DNA of 64,000 bases. It comes from Acidovorax sp. Leaf191 (GTDB taxonomy: Bacteria; Pseudomonadota; Gammaproteobacteria; Burkholderiales; Burkholderiaceae_C). The notes below the pieces were generated by a model. It did no database searches. It was not told the origin of the DNA and worked only from the letters and a program-made list of their open reading frames with translations. The position numbers were made by a program, and so were the translations under genes. Below, one piece after another: positions 1 through 8,452 of the stretch (position 1 is its first letter; each line of letters opens with the position of its first letter). The stretch lies in assembly GCF_001424425.1 (NCBI RefSeq), contig NZ_LMPT01000018.1, forward strand, positions 62,001-126,000, read 5' to 3'.

Positions 1-1673
1 GCCAGCTCCAGGCCGCGCCGGCGCACGTTGTCCACGTTCTGGAAGACGGAGCGGCCGTTGACGGTTTCCACCGGGACGATCTCTCCACGGCTGCGCGTAT
101 CGAACCAGGCGAGGTCGATCTGCTGGCGCTCGCCACGCCATTTGGCCCCGACCTCCCACTGCCGGCTTCGCGATGCGGACAAAGCGTAGTTGGGGCCTGC
201 GTTGCCCGTGCTGTAGGCCATCTCTGCCAGCGTAGGTGTCTCGAAGCCGCGGCCCGCATTGGCGTAGAGGTTGAGCGCGTCGGTGGCCGCCCACACCACA
301 CCCAGCACCGGGCTGGTGTGGCGCCAGGTGCGGGACCCGCTGTCGTCGGGATTGGCAGGGGTGACGTAACGGTCGTCCACCCGCACCCTCACCTGGCTGG
401 TGCGGACCCCGGCGATGGCACGCCAGCGTGGCGAGAGCCACGCGTCGAGCTGGCCGTAGACATCGGTGTTGGTGGCACGGTCGTCCTCGTTGCGGCGCAA
501 GGCGCCGCTGTCGCCGGCTTCGTTCACGAAGCCCTGGCGCAGCTCGGCCATGCGGTGTGTCTCCAGGCCCGCCGTCCAGGTCACCGGCAGGCCGGATGCA
601 AGCCGCACGGACCGCGTCCAGGTGGCGCCCACGCCGCGGTAGCTGCGGTCCAGTTCCACCACGCCGCCCGCGCTGTTGGCGGCGGCCCCGCTGAAGGACA
701 GGTACTGCTTAAGCTCGCGCGCGCCGCCATAGGCCCGCAATTGCACGCTGTCCGCCGAAGACAGCTGGTGGTCCACCACCACGCCCAGCTGGTGTTGCGC
801 CACCGATTTGCGGGTGTCAAAGGCCGTGGCGACCGCGGCGGCCTGGCGCGGGTCGTCCCGCATCTGGGTGCGCGTGAGGCCCAGGGGGTCTTGTGCCAGC
901 GGCTGGTCGTACACATTTACCAGCGCGGTGATGCGCGTTCGCGCATCCGGCCGGGCCACCAGCTTGCCGTTGAAGTGCGTGCGCTGCGCAGCGCTGTGCG
1001 CCCGCCAGCCGTCGATCTCGAAATGCGACAGGTCCACCAGGCCGCCCAGGCGCTGGTCGCCAAAGTCCAGCGAGGCATCCACCAGCCGCTGGCCGAACGA
1101 GCCCACCGCCACGCCCGCTTGCGCGGTGCCGGCGGTGCGGGGCTCGCGCGTGGTGACCTGCACCACGCCGCCGGCCGCATTGCCATACAGCTGCGCCAGC
1201 GGGCCGCGCAGCACATCGACCTGTGCGGCAGACGGCAGGTGGGCGGTCGCGGCTTGGCCCTGGCCGTCGGGCATGGTCGCGGGAATGCCGTCGACCAGGA
1301 TGCGCACGCCGCGCACGCCAAAGGTGGCACGCGTGCCGAATCCCCGCACGGCGATCTGCAGATCCTGCGCATAGTTGCCGCGGTCCTGCGTTACCACCCC
1401 GGCCTGGCCGCTCAGCAGCTCCGACAGGTGCACCAGCGGCATGGGCGCTGAAAAGCCGTCGACGGCCACGCTGCTGTGGCTGGCCGCGCTGTCGAAGCGG
1501 CGCTGGGCGGCGGTGCTGTCCAGCACCTCGACGGTGCCGAGCACCGGCGTGGCCTCGGCCACGGTGGGTGGCGCGGCAATGGCTTCGTCAGCGGCGTGCG
1601 CCGCGAGCCCGGCGCAGCCCGCCATCGCGAGACAAAGGCTGCGCCGGTGGGTGGGCGACAAGGTCAAGAGCAC
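1..1673 (-). CDS. TonB-dependent outer-membrane receptor, 3' part outside window
   Basis: Gated outer-membrane porin, probably for a ferric chelate or similar ligand. Reading leftward from a GTG at 1673 gives a basic start, a hydrophobic signal peptide (LCLAMAGCAGLAAHA) and a plug domain with VRGFGTRATFGVRG, VDVLRGP and LYGNAAGGVVQV, all typical of the family. The frame stays open to the window edge, where FQNVDNVRRRGLELA matches a conserved barrel strand. About 557 codons are visible and the C-terminal barrel end is missing. Alternative starts are a TTG at 1667 and an ATG at 1625; the upstream starts keep a better signal peptide. No adjacent regulator shows which ligand is imported. Confidence 0.85.
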   Translation of the reverse strand, partial: MLLTLSPTHRRSLCLAMAGCAGLAAHAADEAIAAPPTVAEATPVLGTVEVLDSTAAQRRFDSAASHSSVAVDGFSAPMPLVHLSELLSGQAGVVTQDRGNYAQDLQIAVRGFGTRATFGVRGVRILVDGIPATMPDGQGQAATAHLPSAAQVDVLRGPLAQLYGNAAGGVVQVTTREPRTAGTAQAGVAVGSFGQRLVDASLDFGDQRLGGLVDLSHFEIDGWRAHSAAQRTHFNGKLVARPDARTRITALVNVYDQPLAQDPLGLTRTQMRDDPRQAAAVATAFDTRKSVAQHQLGVVVDHQLSSADSVQLRAYGGARELKQYLSFSGAAANSAGGVVELDRSYRGVGATWTRSVRLASGLPVTWTAGLETHRMAELRQGFVNEAGDSGALRRNEDDRATNTDVYGQLDAWLSPRWRAIAGVRTSQVRVRVDDRYVTPANPDDSGSRTWRHTSPVLGVVWAATDALNLYANAGRGFETPTLAEMAYSTGNAGPNYALSASRSRQWEVGAKWRGERQQIDLAWFDTRSRGEIVPVETVNGRSVFQNVDNVRRRGLEL

Positions 1674-1738
1674 AGGTGAACCCGACAAAAGAGGATGTGG
1701 ACGGCTTGCCCGCCATGGACCCGTGCGTGCCGTTCATG

Positions 1739-1793
1739 GCATGTGGCAGTCGCAAATGGCAAGTGGCACGCGGGATGTGGTACGTGGCACAGG
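1739..1793. repeat. Degenerate 7-bp tandem repeat (GCAAGTG-like)
   Basis: Between the 3' end of the dehydrogenase gene and the 5' end of the TonB receptor gene, the DNA reads as roughly eight imperfect 7-bp units: GCATGTG, GCAGTC, GCAAATG, GCAAGTG, GCACGCG, GGATGTG, GTACGTG, GCACAGG. The same unit type recurs at 13339-13387. No coding role is evident. Confidence 0.55.
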
Positions 1794-1848
1794 AGATTGT
1801 CGCCGTGCCCGGCGCGCGAAATGACTTAGGTGCGCTGCGGCGTGGCGC

Positions 1849-3204
1849 TCATTCCGAGCGGACCACCCGCCAGATGGTGTTGCCGACGTCATCGGCCACC
1901 AGCAGCGCACCCTTGGCGTCCAGGGCCACGCCCACGGGGCGTCCATACGCCTTGCCGTCCTTGCTGAGGAAACCCGTCAGAAACTGCACCGGCGGCCCGG
2001 ACGGCCGCCCGCCCGCGAACGGCACGAAGACCACGTTGTAGCCGGTGAGCTCCTTGCGGTTCCAGGAGCCATGCTGCCCGATGAAGGCGCCGCTGGCGTA
2101 CTGCGTGGGCATGCGCTCATCGGAGAACGCCAGACCCAGCGGCGCCACGTGGGAGCCCAAACCGTAGTCGGGCGCCACGGCCTTGGCGACCATGTCGGGG
2201 TTGGGTGGCTTCACGCGGCTGTCCACATTTTGGCCCCAGTAGCTCCAGGGCCAGCCGTAGAAAGCGCCGTCCTTCACGGAGGTGAGGTAGTCGGGCACGA
2301 GATCGTTGCCGAGCTCATCCCGCTCGTTGACGACCGTCCAGAGCGCCTTGCTCTGCGGCTCCCAGCCCAGGCCGTTGGGGTTGCGCAGGCCGGTGGCAAA
2401 CGGCCGCTTGTTGCCGGTGGCCAAATCCACCTCCCAGATGGCTGCGCGGCCCTGTTCGGCTTCCATGCCGTTGTCGCCGATGTTGCTGTTGGAGCCCACC
2501 GTCGCGTAGAGCTTGCTGCCGTCCGCGCTGGCGATGATGTTCTTGGTCCAGTGGTGGTTGGCACCTGCGGGAAGGTCCGTGACCTTGGCGGGGGCTGCCG
2601 TCACCGACGTCTGCCCGGTTTCATACGGCACCTTGACGATGGCATTCGCGTTGGCGATGTAGAGCTGGTTGCCCACCAGCGCCATCCCGAACGGCGACAC
2701 CAGATCCTTCATGAACACCGCCCGGGTCTCCGCCACGCCGTCGCCGTCGGCATCGCGCAGCAGCGTGATCCGGTCCGCGCTGGGCGTGCCCGCGCCGGCA
2801 CGTTTCATGACCATGCCCATGGCCTTGCCCCGCAGGCCGTCGGCATGGACATTCTTGGAGCCCTCTTCAGGCTGCGGCTTGTTGCTTTCGGCCACCAGCA
2901 CGTCGCCGTTGGGCAGGGTGTACACCCAGCGCGGATGGTCCAGCCCGGTGGCCAGCGCGGTCACCTTGAACCCAGCAGGTGCCAATGGCATCGTGCCCTG
3001 CGGCCACTGGTCGGCCGGCGCGATGTTGAGCGTGGGAATGAGCAGGTTCTTTTGCGGTGGCGGTAGTGGCGGGTTGGGACCGACGCCCGGCGGTACCAGC
3101 GGCTGCGCCCCGGCGCCTGCGAAGGAGCAGCCGGCGAGCAGCGCCAGCACAGGCAGAGGCCACCAGGGCCGGGTCGGCGAAGTGTGTCGGGCAGGCGTTT
3201 GCAT
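1849..3204 (-). CDS. Sorbosone dehydrogenase-like beta-propeller lipoprotein
   Basis: Periplasmic lipoprotein of 451 aa in the soluble PQQ glucose/sorbosone dehydrogenase superfamily, which oxidises sugars or aldoses. A lipobox (LALLAGC, Cys near residue 26) follows a proline-rich leader. The propeller then begins: ATGLDHPRWVYTLPNGDVLV, followed by SPFGMALVGNQLYIAN, HHWTKNIIASADGSKLY, ATGLRNPNGLGWEP and AFIGQHGSWNR, ending with the typical RPVGVALDAKGALLVADD. Family members differ in whether they bind PQQ; the substrate cannot be read from sequence. The ATG at 3204 starts directly at the lipoprotein signal. It lies in the same direction as the TonB receptor gene, 175 bp away. Confidence 0.8.
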   Translation of the reverse strand: MQTPARHTSPTRPWWPLPVLALLAGCSFAGAGAQPLVPPGVGPNPPLPPPQKNLLIPTLNIAPADQWPQGTMPLAPAGFKVTALATGLDHPRWVYTLPNGDVLVAESNKPQPEEGSKNVHADGLRGKAMGMVMKRAGAGTPSADRITLLRDADGDGVAETRAVFMKDLVSPFGMALVGNQLYIANANAIVKVPYETGQTSVTAAPAKVTDLPAGANHHWTKNIIASADGSKLYATVGSNSNIGDNGMEAEQGRAAIWEVDLATGNKRPFATGLRNPNGLGWEPQSKALWTVVNERDELGNDLVPDYLTSVKDGAFYGWPWSYWGQNVDSRVKPPNPDMVAKAVAPDYGLGSHVAPLGLAFSDERMPTQYASGAFIGQHGSWNRKELTGYNVVFVPFAGGRPSGPPVQFLTGFLSKDGKAYGRPVGVALDAKGALLVADDVGNTIWRVVRSE

Positions 3205-3480
3205 GGCGCAGTATGGGCAGTGCCGGCCCCCCGCCGATGTAGGCGGAAGCCGTCATTCTTGTGGCAAGTCAGGCACACACCGGGACGCACCGGGGGTCAG
3301 GCCTCCAGGAAAACAAATAAGGTCACGCGCCGGCGCGGCGACGGCTGCGCTCCAGGCGTGGGCCTGCCTGGGTCACCCTGCAATCAGGGCTCTGCTCGGC
3401 CCGGGCGCAGCATGGGCTCCTTCCGCAAGGGCCGATATAGCCGCGAAGTGCGCTACAACCAGCAGCGCTGAACCCAGCCG

Positions 3481-6129
3481 TCAAGCTGCCTGCTGCGCGC
3501 TGCCCGCCAGATGGATGCGCCCCTTGCCACCGCGCTTGGCCTGAAGCATCGCTCCGTCGGCCTCCGCCACCAGCACTTCAGCCTCGGTGCGGCCTTTGGA
3601 CAGGGCGACGCCGATGCTCATCCCCAGGTTGACCTGCAACCGTTCACCCAGCGCGATCGGCGCATCGACAGTCTGCATGAGCCGCTCGAGGATGGCGTGC
3701 CATTCGTTGCCCGACAGCGGCGCGAGCAGCAGGACAAACTCATCGCCCCCGATCCGCGCCGCGGTGTCCGTCGCGCGGATGCTGGCGGTGATCCGTGCGG
3801 CGATCGCCACCAGCAGCTTGTCCCCCGCCTCATGCCCGTGCTGGTCGTTCACTTCCTTGAAGCCGTCCAGGTCGATGAAGCACACAGCCACCTCGTGCCC
3901 GAACCGCTGCGCGCCGGCCAGGGCCTGCTGCATGCGGTCCAGCAGCAGCAGCCGGTTGGGCAACTGCGTGAGCGCGTCGTGAAAGGCCACGTGGGTGATC
4001 TGTTCGTGCGCGCGTTTGGCTTCGGTGATGTCCACCGCCATCCAGAACGATTCGGTGTCGGACAGCTGGACGCCGTTGAGATCCACCCAGATCACGTCGC
4101 CGTGCTTTTTCTTCAGGCGCACGTCGTCCCGGTAGTTGTCCCCCCTGCGCAGGTCCAGCAGGGTCTCTTGCGCCAGCGCATGGCGATCGCCGTCTTCCGC
4201 ACACAGGATGTCGATGGCGGCGCCGGTCAGTTCACCGTCTTCGTAGCCCAGCATTTTTTCGAATGCGCGGTTTTTCCAGCTGACCTTGCCATAGTGGAAC
4301 TTGACCATGCCGACCACATCGCTGTTGAGCATGGCCGACTGCTCGCGCAACAGCGACTCCACACGCTGCTGCGCTTCACGCTGGGCCGTGATGTCCACCG
4401 CCACCGTGCGGCTCATCAGGAAGTTGCCATCGGCATCCCTTACGGCGGTGGAATTGATGCACAGGTGGCGCTGCGGGGCGTTGGCGGGCGAGATGCAGAC
4501 CTCGATCTCGGGTGCGTGGAGCTGCAGGGCCAGGGCGATGAAATGGTCCCGAAACTGCGGGCGGGTCACCGCGTCCAGCAGCCCCACGAACTTCGCGTCT
4601 GACGGTAAATCTCCCCCCAGCCATGCCTTGGCAGTGGCGTTCAGGTGGACGAAGCGCCCGTCCGCGTCCAGCGAAAAGTATCCGCAGGGTGCGTGGTCAT
4701 ACAGGTCCTGGATGCGCGCCGAGGACTCTTCCAGGCTTTGGAGCAGGCGTTTCTTGTCGGTGATGTCCCTGGCCGAGCCGAAGATCAGCAGGTGTCCGTC
4801 GATGTCGACGGCGCGCCAGTGCAGGTCCACATCGATGATGCTGCCGTCGGAGCGCACATGCTGGACCTCCACACGCTGCCTGTCCCCATCCCGGATCTTG
4901 GCCAGCCAGGCATCGATTCGGGCCTCGTTCTGGTTCGCGTCCCAGCTCGACACATGCTGGCCTTGCAGCTTGTCCCGGGACGAGCCGTGCATTTCGGCGA
5001 AGGAGTCGCTCAATTCGACCAGGCGCCCCGCGCGGTCCAGGATGTGGATGCCGTCTCCCGCGACGCGCAGCAGCGTCTGTGTCTGCCGGCCTTGGGCTTG
5101 CAACGCAGCCACTGCGCGGAGAGCGCGGCTGCCGAATCGGTAGACGGCGATGGTCGCCGCGCAGCTCAGTGCCCACGCCAAGCCGGCCAGGAGCGACACT
5201 ACCAGCATCTCGCCGCGCCATTGGCTCCACCGGATCGAGTTGTCCAGTCCGGCAATCGCGAGCAGGGGCCAGCCGTCCACCTGGCGGTAGGCGAAGGTGC
5301 GGCTGATGCCGTCGACTTTCGAGGTCGCCAGGTAGCTGCCGGCCGACGGCTTGCTGCGCAGCGAGTCCTGCAGTTCCTGCGCGACGTCCCGGCTGCCCAC
5401 CGCCGCCGCACCGCGGCCCCGCGGGGATTGCAATGCCACCAGCTTCAGGTCGTTGGTTCTGAGTGAAATGCCGTCGGAATCGGCCAGCTCGTACCGTTTG
5501 AAGATTTGTTCGAAGTGCTCGGTATGGATGCTGGCGTACAGCACGCCCCGGAACTTGCCGTCCCATGCCATGGGGCGGGCCACGACGATGACCGGGTGGC
5601 CCGACACTCGCGAGATCACGGGGTCGGAGACGACCGCCTTGTCGGAGCTGGAATCCCTGGCGAAAAAGAAGAAGTCCCGGTCGGTGATGTCGGGTGGAGA
5701 GGTGCTGTCGATGAGGTTGCCCCACCGGACGAGACCGTTTTCATCCGCCACCCGAAACCCCTCCACCCCTGCGAGCACCCGGTGCTTGGCCGCCAGGTGG
5801 TCGTTGATGTCCTGCACGGTGGCGCCCGCGTCGAAGCCAGCCCGTTGCAGATCGCCCATGGTGATCTTCAGCACCGTGTCCACAACGCCCAGTTCCGACT
5901 GCAGGCTGGCACTGGCGATGGCGACGAACCGCTCGGCTGCAGCACGCGCCCGGTCTTCATGCGCTTGCCTGGAAGAGGACAGAACGGAAAGCACCAGACC
6001 TGCCAGCACTGCGCCGAGCAAGAGATTGCCCCCGACCAGCAGCGCGCCGAGCTTTCGGCGTTGTTGTTCGGCCTGACTCGCTGGCGTGATGGAGTTCAAG
6101 GGCATGGGGAATGTTACCCACACGGTCAT
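3481..6129 (-). CDS. Membrane diguanylate cyclase with Cache and PAS sensory domains
   Basis: Makes the second messenger c-di-GMP in response to a periplasmic and a cytoplasmic signal. In order: a transmembrane helix (about 29-50), a periplasmic Cache-type domain, a second helix (about 308-332), three PAS-like segments, then a GGDEF domain at the C-terminus. The GGDEF motif is intact at residues 794-798. An inhibitory I-site RATD lies five residues before it, so feedback inhibition is expected. The 882-aa frame opens at an ATG (6129); a second ATG at 6105 (MPLNSITPAS) is equally possible because neither has a clear ribosome binding site. There is no EAL domain. Confidence 0.9.
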   Translation of the reverse strand: MTVWVTFPMPLNSITPASQAEQQRRKLGALLVGGNLLLGAVLAGLVLSVLSSSRQAHEDRARAAAERFVAIASASLQSELGVVDTVLKITMGDLQRAGFDAGATVQDINDHLAAKHRVLAGVEGFRVADENGLVRWGNLIDSTSPPDITDRDFFFFARDSSSDKAVVSDPVISRVSGHPVIVVARPMAWDGKFRGVLYASIHTEHFEQIFKRYELADSDGISLRTNDLKLVALQSPRGRGAAAVGSRDVAQELQDSLRSKPSAGSYLATSKVDGISRTFAYRQVDGWPLLAIAGLDNSIRWSQWRGEMLVVSLLAGLAWALSCAATIAVYRFGSRALRAVAALQAQGRQTQTLLRVAGDGIHILDRAGRLVELSDSFAEMHGSSRDKLQGQHVSSWDANQNEARIDAWLAKIRDGDRQRVEVQHVRSDGSIIDVDLHWRAVDIDGHLLIFGSARDITDKKRLLQSLEESSARIQDLYDHAPCGYFSLDADGRFVHLNATAKAWLGGDLPSDAKFVGLLDAVTRPQFRDHFIALALQLHAPEIEVCISPANAPQRHLCINSTAVRDADGNFLMSRTVAVDITAQREAQQRVESLLREQSAMLNSDVVGMVKFHYGKVSWKNRAFEKMLGYEDGELTGAAIDILCAEDGDRHALAQETLLDLRRGDNYRDDVRLKKKHGDVIWVDLNGVQLSDTESFWMAVDITEAKRAHEQITHVAFHDALTQLPNRLLLLDRMQQALAGAQRFGHEVAVCFIDLDGFKEVNDQHGHEAGDKLLVAIAARITASIRATDTAARIGGDEFVLLLAPLSGNEWHAILERLMQTVDAPIALGERLQVNLGMSIGVALSKGRTEAEVLVAEADGAMLQAKRGGKGRIHLAGSAQQAA

Positions 6130-6263
6130 CGCCGAGCGGCGGGTTTACCCTGAAAATTGCGGGGGCCGAAGTGCTCTCGCCGGCCTGATAGCCCCCCGAA
6201 ATGCTGGGCGCTCACCAAGGCGGTGGTGTCAGGCTGGACCGAGCCGGGCGCGCCTGGATCTTT

Positions 6264-6980
6264 TTAAAGCTTGCACGATTCCAGCCAGCGGGTGAACACG
6301 TGCTGCGCGGCCTGTTCCAGCGCCCCACCCACCTTCAGCGCATCGGCGCGAATGCGGTGGGGCGCAACTCCCGCCTGCCGCAGCTCGCTGCTGTGGCCCA
6401 CCAGCCATTGCTCGATGCGGCGAGGGTCTGCCTCCAGGTGGAATTGCAGCGCCAGCACAGCCGTGCCCAGGGTGAAGGCCTGCTCCTTGCACAGGGCGGT
6501 GCTGGCGAGAAGCTGCGCATGCCGGGGCAACTCAAAATGGTCGCCGTGCCAGTGCAGCACAGGGATGCCTGCCAGCGGGGCCAGCACGGACAGCTCCGGT
6601 GCAGTCCCCGACGACAGGGTCAACGGGCTGAAGCCTATCTCAGGGTACCCCATGGGCTGTACCCGGGCACCCGCAATCCTTGCAATGAGCTGTGCACCCA
6701 GGCAGATGCCCAGCAAGGGCTTGCCGCTGGCCAGTCGCCGCTCCAGCAGGCGCAGTTCCGCCGTCAGAAAAGGAAAGCGGTCCTCATCGACCGCACTCAC
6801 CGGGCCGCCCAGCGCGACGACGAGTGCCGGTGTGGTGGGGTCGATGGCTTGCAGGTCGTCCAACGCAGGGTCGACATAGCGCACCTCGTAGCCGCGCCTG
6901 CGCAGCAGGGGCTCCAGGGTGCCCAGGTCTTCGAAGTGGACATGGCGCAAGGCCAGCACCATGGGGCGTTCGGTTTTCAT
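6264..6980 (-). CDS. Class I glutamine amidotransferase (GMP synthase-like)
   Basis: 238-aa stand-alone class I glutamine amidotransferase domain. The nucleophile elbow is GICLGAQ and the catalytic His lies in LQFHLEAD near the C-terminus, with VVALGGPVSAVDED upstream and VLHWHGDHFELP between them. Proteins of this type cleave gamma-glutamyl amides. They are commonly annotated as GMP synthase-like but have no synthetase domain and are not guanine biosynthetic enzymes. The true substrate is unknown; gamma-glutamyl-amine or peptide hydrolysis is one possibility. Two small genes (DUF2024 and an exported hypothetical) lie upstream on the same strand and may be co-transcribed. Confidence 0.85.
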   Translation of the reverse strand: MKTERPMVLALRHVHFEDLGTLEPLLRRRGYEVRYVDPALDDLQAIDPTTPALVVALGGPVSAVDEDRFPFLTAELRLLERRLASGKPLLGICLGAQLIARIAGARVQPMGYPEIGFSPLTLSSGTAPELSVLAPLAGIPVLHWHGDHFELPRHAQLLASTALCKEQAFTLGTAVLALQFHLEADPRRIEQWLVGHSSELRQAGVAPHRIRADALKVGGALEQAAQHVFTRWLESCKL

Positions 6981-7068
6981 GATGCTTCGGCCCTTGAAGC
7001 CTGCCGCCTTGGCGCCGTGGCAGGCGGTGCTGCCGGGCGGTCCATGCAGGCGATGGGCAGTGCGGCCA

Positions 7069-7332
7069 TCACGTGCAGTGCTCCAGCTCGATGATGGCGA
7101 AGCCGTGCTGCGCGATCTCCTGCTCTACCGCTGGGTGGGCGGACTCGGTATGGCAGAAGTTGCACTTCTCGGCTTTCAGCGCGGTGGCTTTAAGGCCCCT
7201 GGCCGCCAGATAGGTGCGGCCATACTGCAGGACGCGCTCGTCATCGGCCAGGTTGGCAGGTACCAGGATGTCGAAGTGCATGCGCCGCCCGTCGGGGCGC
7301 TGCACGTAGGTGTCGTAGACTGAAATTTGCAT
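7069..7332 (-). CDS. DUF2024 family protein
   Basis: Small protein of about 87 aa matching the DUF2024 pattern: it begins MQISVYDTYVQRPDGRRMHF, then DILVPANLADD and YGRTYLAARG, and has a Cys pair in KCNFCHTE. The function of this family is not established. The ATG at 7332 is preferred over the longer frame from 7374 because the family normally starts directly with the M-x-I-x-V-x-DTYV strand. It sits between the amidotransferase gene (88 bp downstream) and the exported hypothetical (90 bp upstream), all on the minus strand. Confidence 0.75.
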   Translation of the reverse strand: MQISVYDTYVQRPDGRRMHFDILVPANLADDERVLQYGRTYLAARGLKATALKAEKCNFCHTESAHPAVEQEIAQHGFAIIELEHCT

Positions 7333-7422
7333 GGGGTGTCCGGGTGTCGGTGGCAATGAATCACAGGCTTGCAACCGGTGGGCACACAGCCTGCGTGCCC
7401 TCGCGGTCGCTGTCTGCCCGTC

Positions 7423-8196
7423 CTACTTGTTCGTCTTGCCGGGCAGGGACAGGTCGCCCGACGCGGTCTTGAACACATCGACGACGCACAGCAGCGGGCT
7501 GTGCACGCTGGCATTCACGCGCAGCGCGGCCGTCACGCCGTCGAAGCTGGCTGCGTTGACGACACCGATGTCGTCAAAAGGCACGCGCACCTCCAGCGTG
7601 CCGCCGGAGAAGGTGGGGCTCCAGCCGGGGCTGTCGATCAGGATGGGCAGCCCGGGCCACGTCTTGGGGACACGGGACTTGCTGCCCTCTGGAATGTCCA
7701 CTACCTTGAGCGCACCTTTGCCGCACGCCTCGTCGGGCTGCAGTACCACCCAGTGCGAATGCCACACGCCACCGTCGTTGCCGGTGCGGCCATCGGCGTT
7801 CTCGTCGAAGAGCGGGGTGTCGTCGAAGTCGGGGTGGGAAGTCACGGCAAATGCCAGGATGCCGCTGCCGGGCTCGAACCCCACCGATGCGGGGTCCAGC
7901 GTGGTGGGCCACACATAGGAGAACACGCTGCTGCCGGCCAGCTTGCCCGTTCTGGTCGGCTTGTTCGCGCCGGCTTTGCCAGACACGTGCATGTGAAAGA
8001 TCGCCACATTTCCGTCGGTGGTGATCTTGGTGTGGACGATGTCGTAGGGTGCTTTGATGGCGGCCGAAGGCGCGCTCTGGATGCCGCCGCTATGGGCCTT
8101 GCCCGTGTGTGCAGTGCCGTGTGCCACGGCGACGGAGGCCAGCGTGGCGCAGGCCAGGGCCATGGTGGCGCGCTGAATGGAATGGTGCAGTGTCAT
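7423..8196 (-). CDS. Exported protein of unknown function
   Basis: 257-aa protein that I do not recognise. It has a plausible Sec signal peptide (about residues 10-26, TMALACATLASVAVAHG), so the mature protein is probably periplasmic or secreted. Visible features are a His-rich start, an acidic glycine loop DENADGRTGNDGG that resembles a calcium-binding turn, and HSHWVVLQPDEACGKGALKV. A GAGGA-like ribosome binding site precedes the ATG at 8196. Its 5' flank contains the 8-bp tandem repeat at 8291-8400, which could influence its expression. Confidence 0.7.
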   Translation of the reverse strand: MTLHHSIQRATMALACATLASVAVAHGTAHTGKAHSGGIQSAPSAAIKAPYDIVHTKITTDGNVAIFHMHVSGKAGANKPTRTGKLAGSSVFSYVWPTTLDPASVGFEPGSGILAFAVTSHPDFDDTPLFDENADGRTGNDGGVWHSHWVVLQPDEACGKGALKVVDIPEGSKSRVPKTWPGLPILIDSPGWSPTFSGGTLEVRVPFDDIGVVNAASFDGVTAALRVNASVHSPLLCVVDVFKTASGDLSLPGKTNK

Positions 8197-8290
8197 GGGG
8201 TCCTCGCCTTGCAGTGGTCATGCTGATTGCATGGATGCAAGTGTTCCCCGGAGTGCCTTGGCGATGGCCGCCATTCGTGTTTTTAAGATA

Positions 8291-8400
8291 TCCAATCGTC
8301 CAGGCGTCCAATCGTCCAGGCGTCCAGGTGTCCAGGTGTCCAGGTGTCCAGGTGTCCAGGTGTCCAGGCGTCCAGGCGTCCAGGCGTCCAGGCGTCCAGG
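8291..8400. repeat. 8-bp tandem repeat array, 13.75 copies
   Basis: Perfectly phased 8-bp units built on TCCAGGYG: thirteen full copies plus six bases. By order they are TCCAATCG, TCCAGGCG, TCCAATCG, TCCAGGCG, five copies of TCCAGGTG, four of TCCAGGCG, then TCCAGG. The array is intergenic, between the 3' end of the hybrid kinase gene (8453) and the 5' end of the exported hypothetical (8196). It is strand-asymmetric and looks like a slippage-prone variable-number repeat. Confidence 0.9.
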
Positions 8401-8452
8401 CAGGCCGTTCTCAGGCCCATCCCAGCGCGATAGCGCAGTGCGAACCGGCCAT

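Noticed and set aside
8291..8400. CRISPR-like array
   Set aside because: Units are 8 bp and contiguous with no spacers; no cas genes are near.
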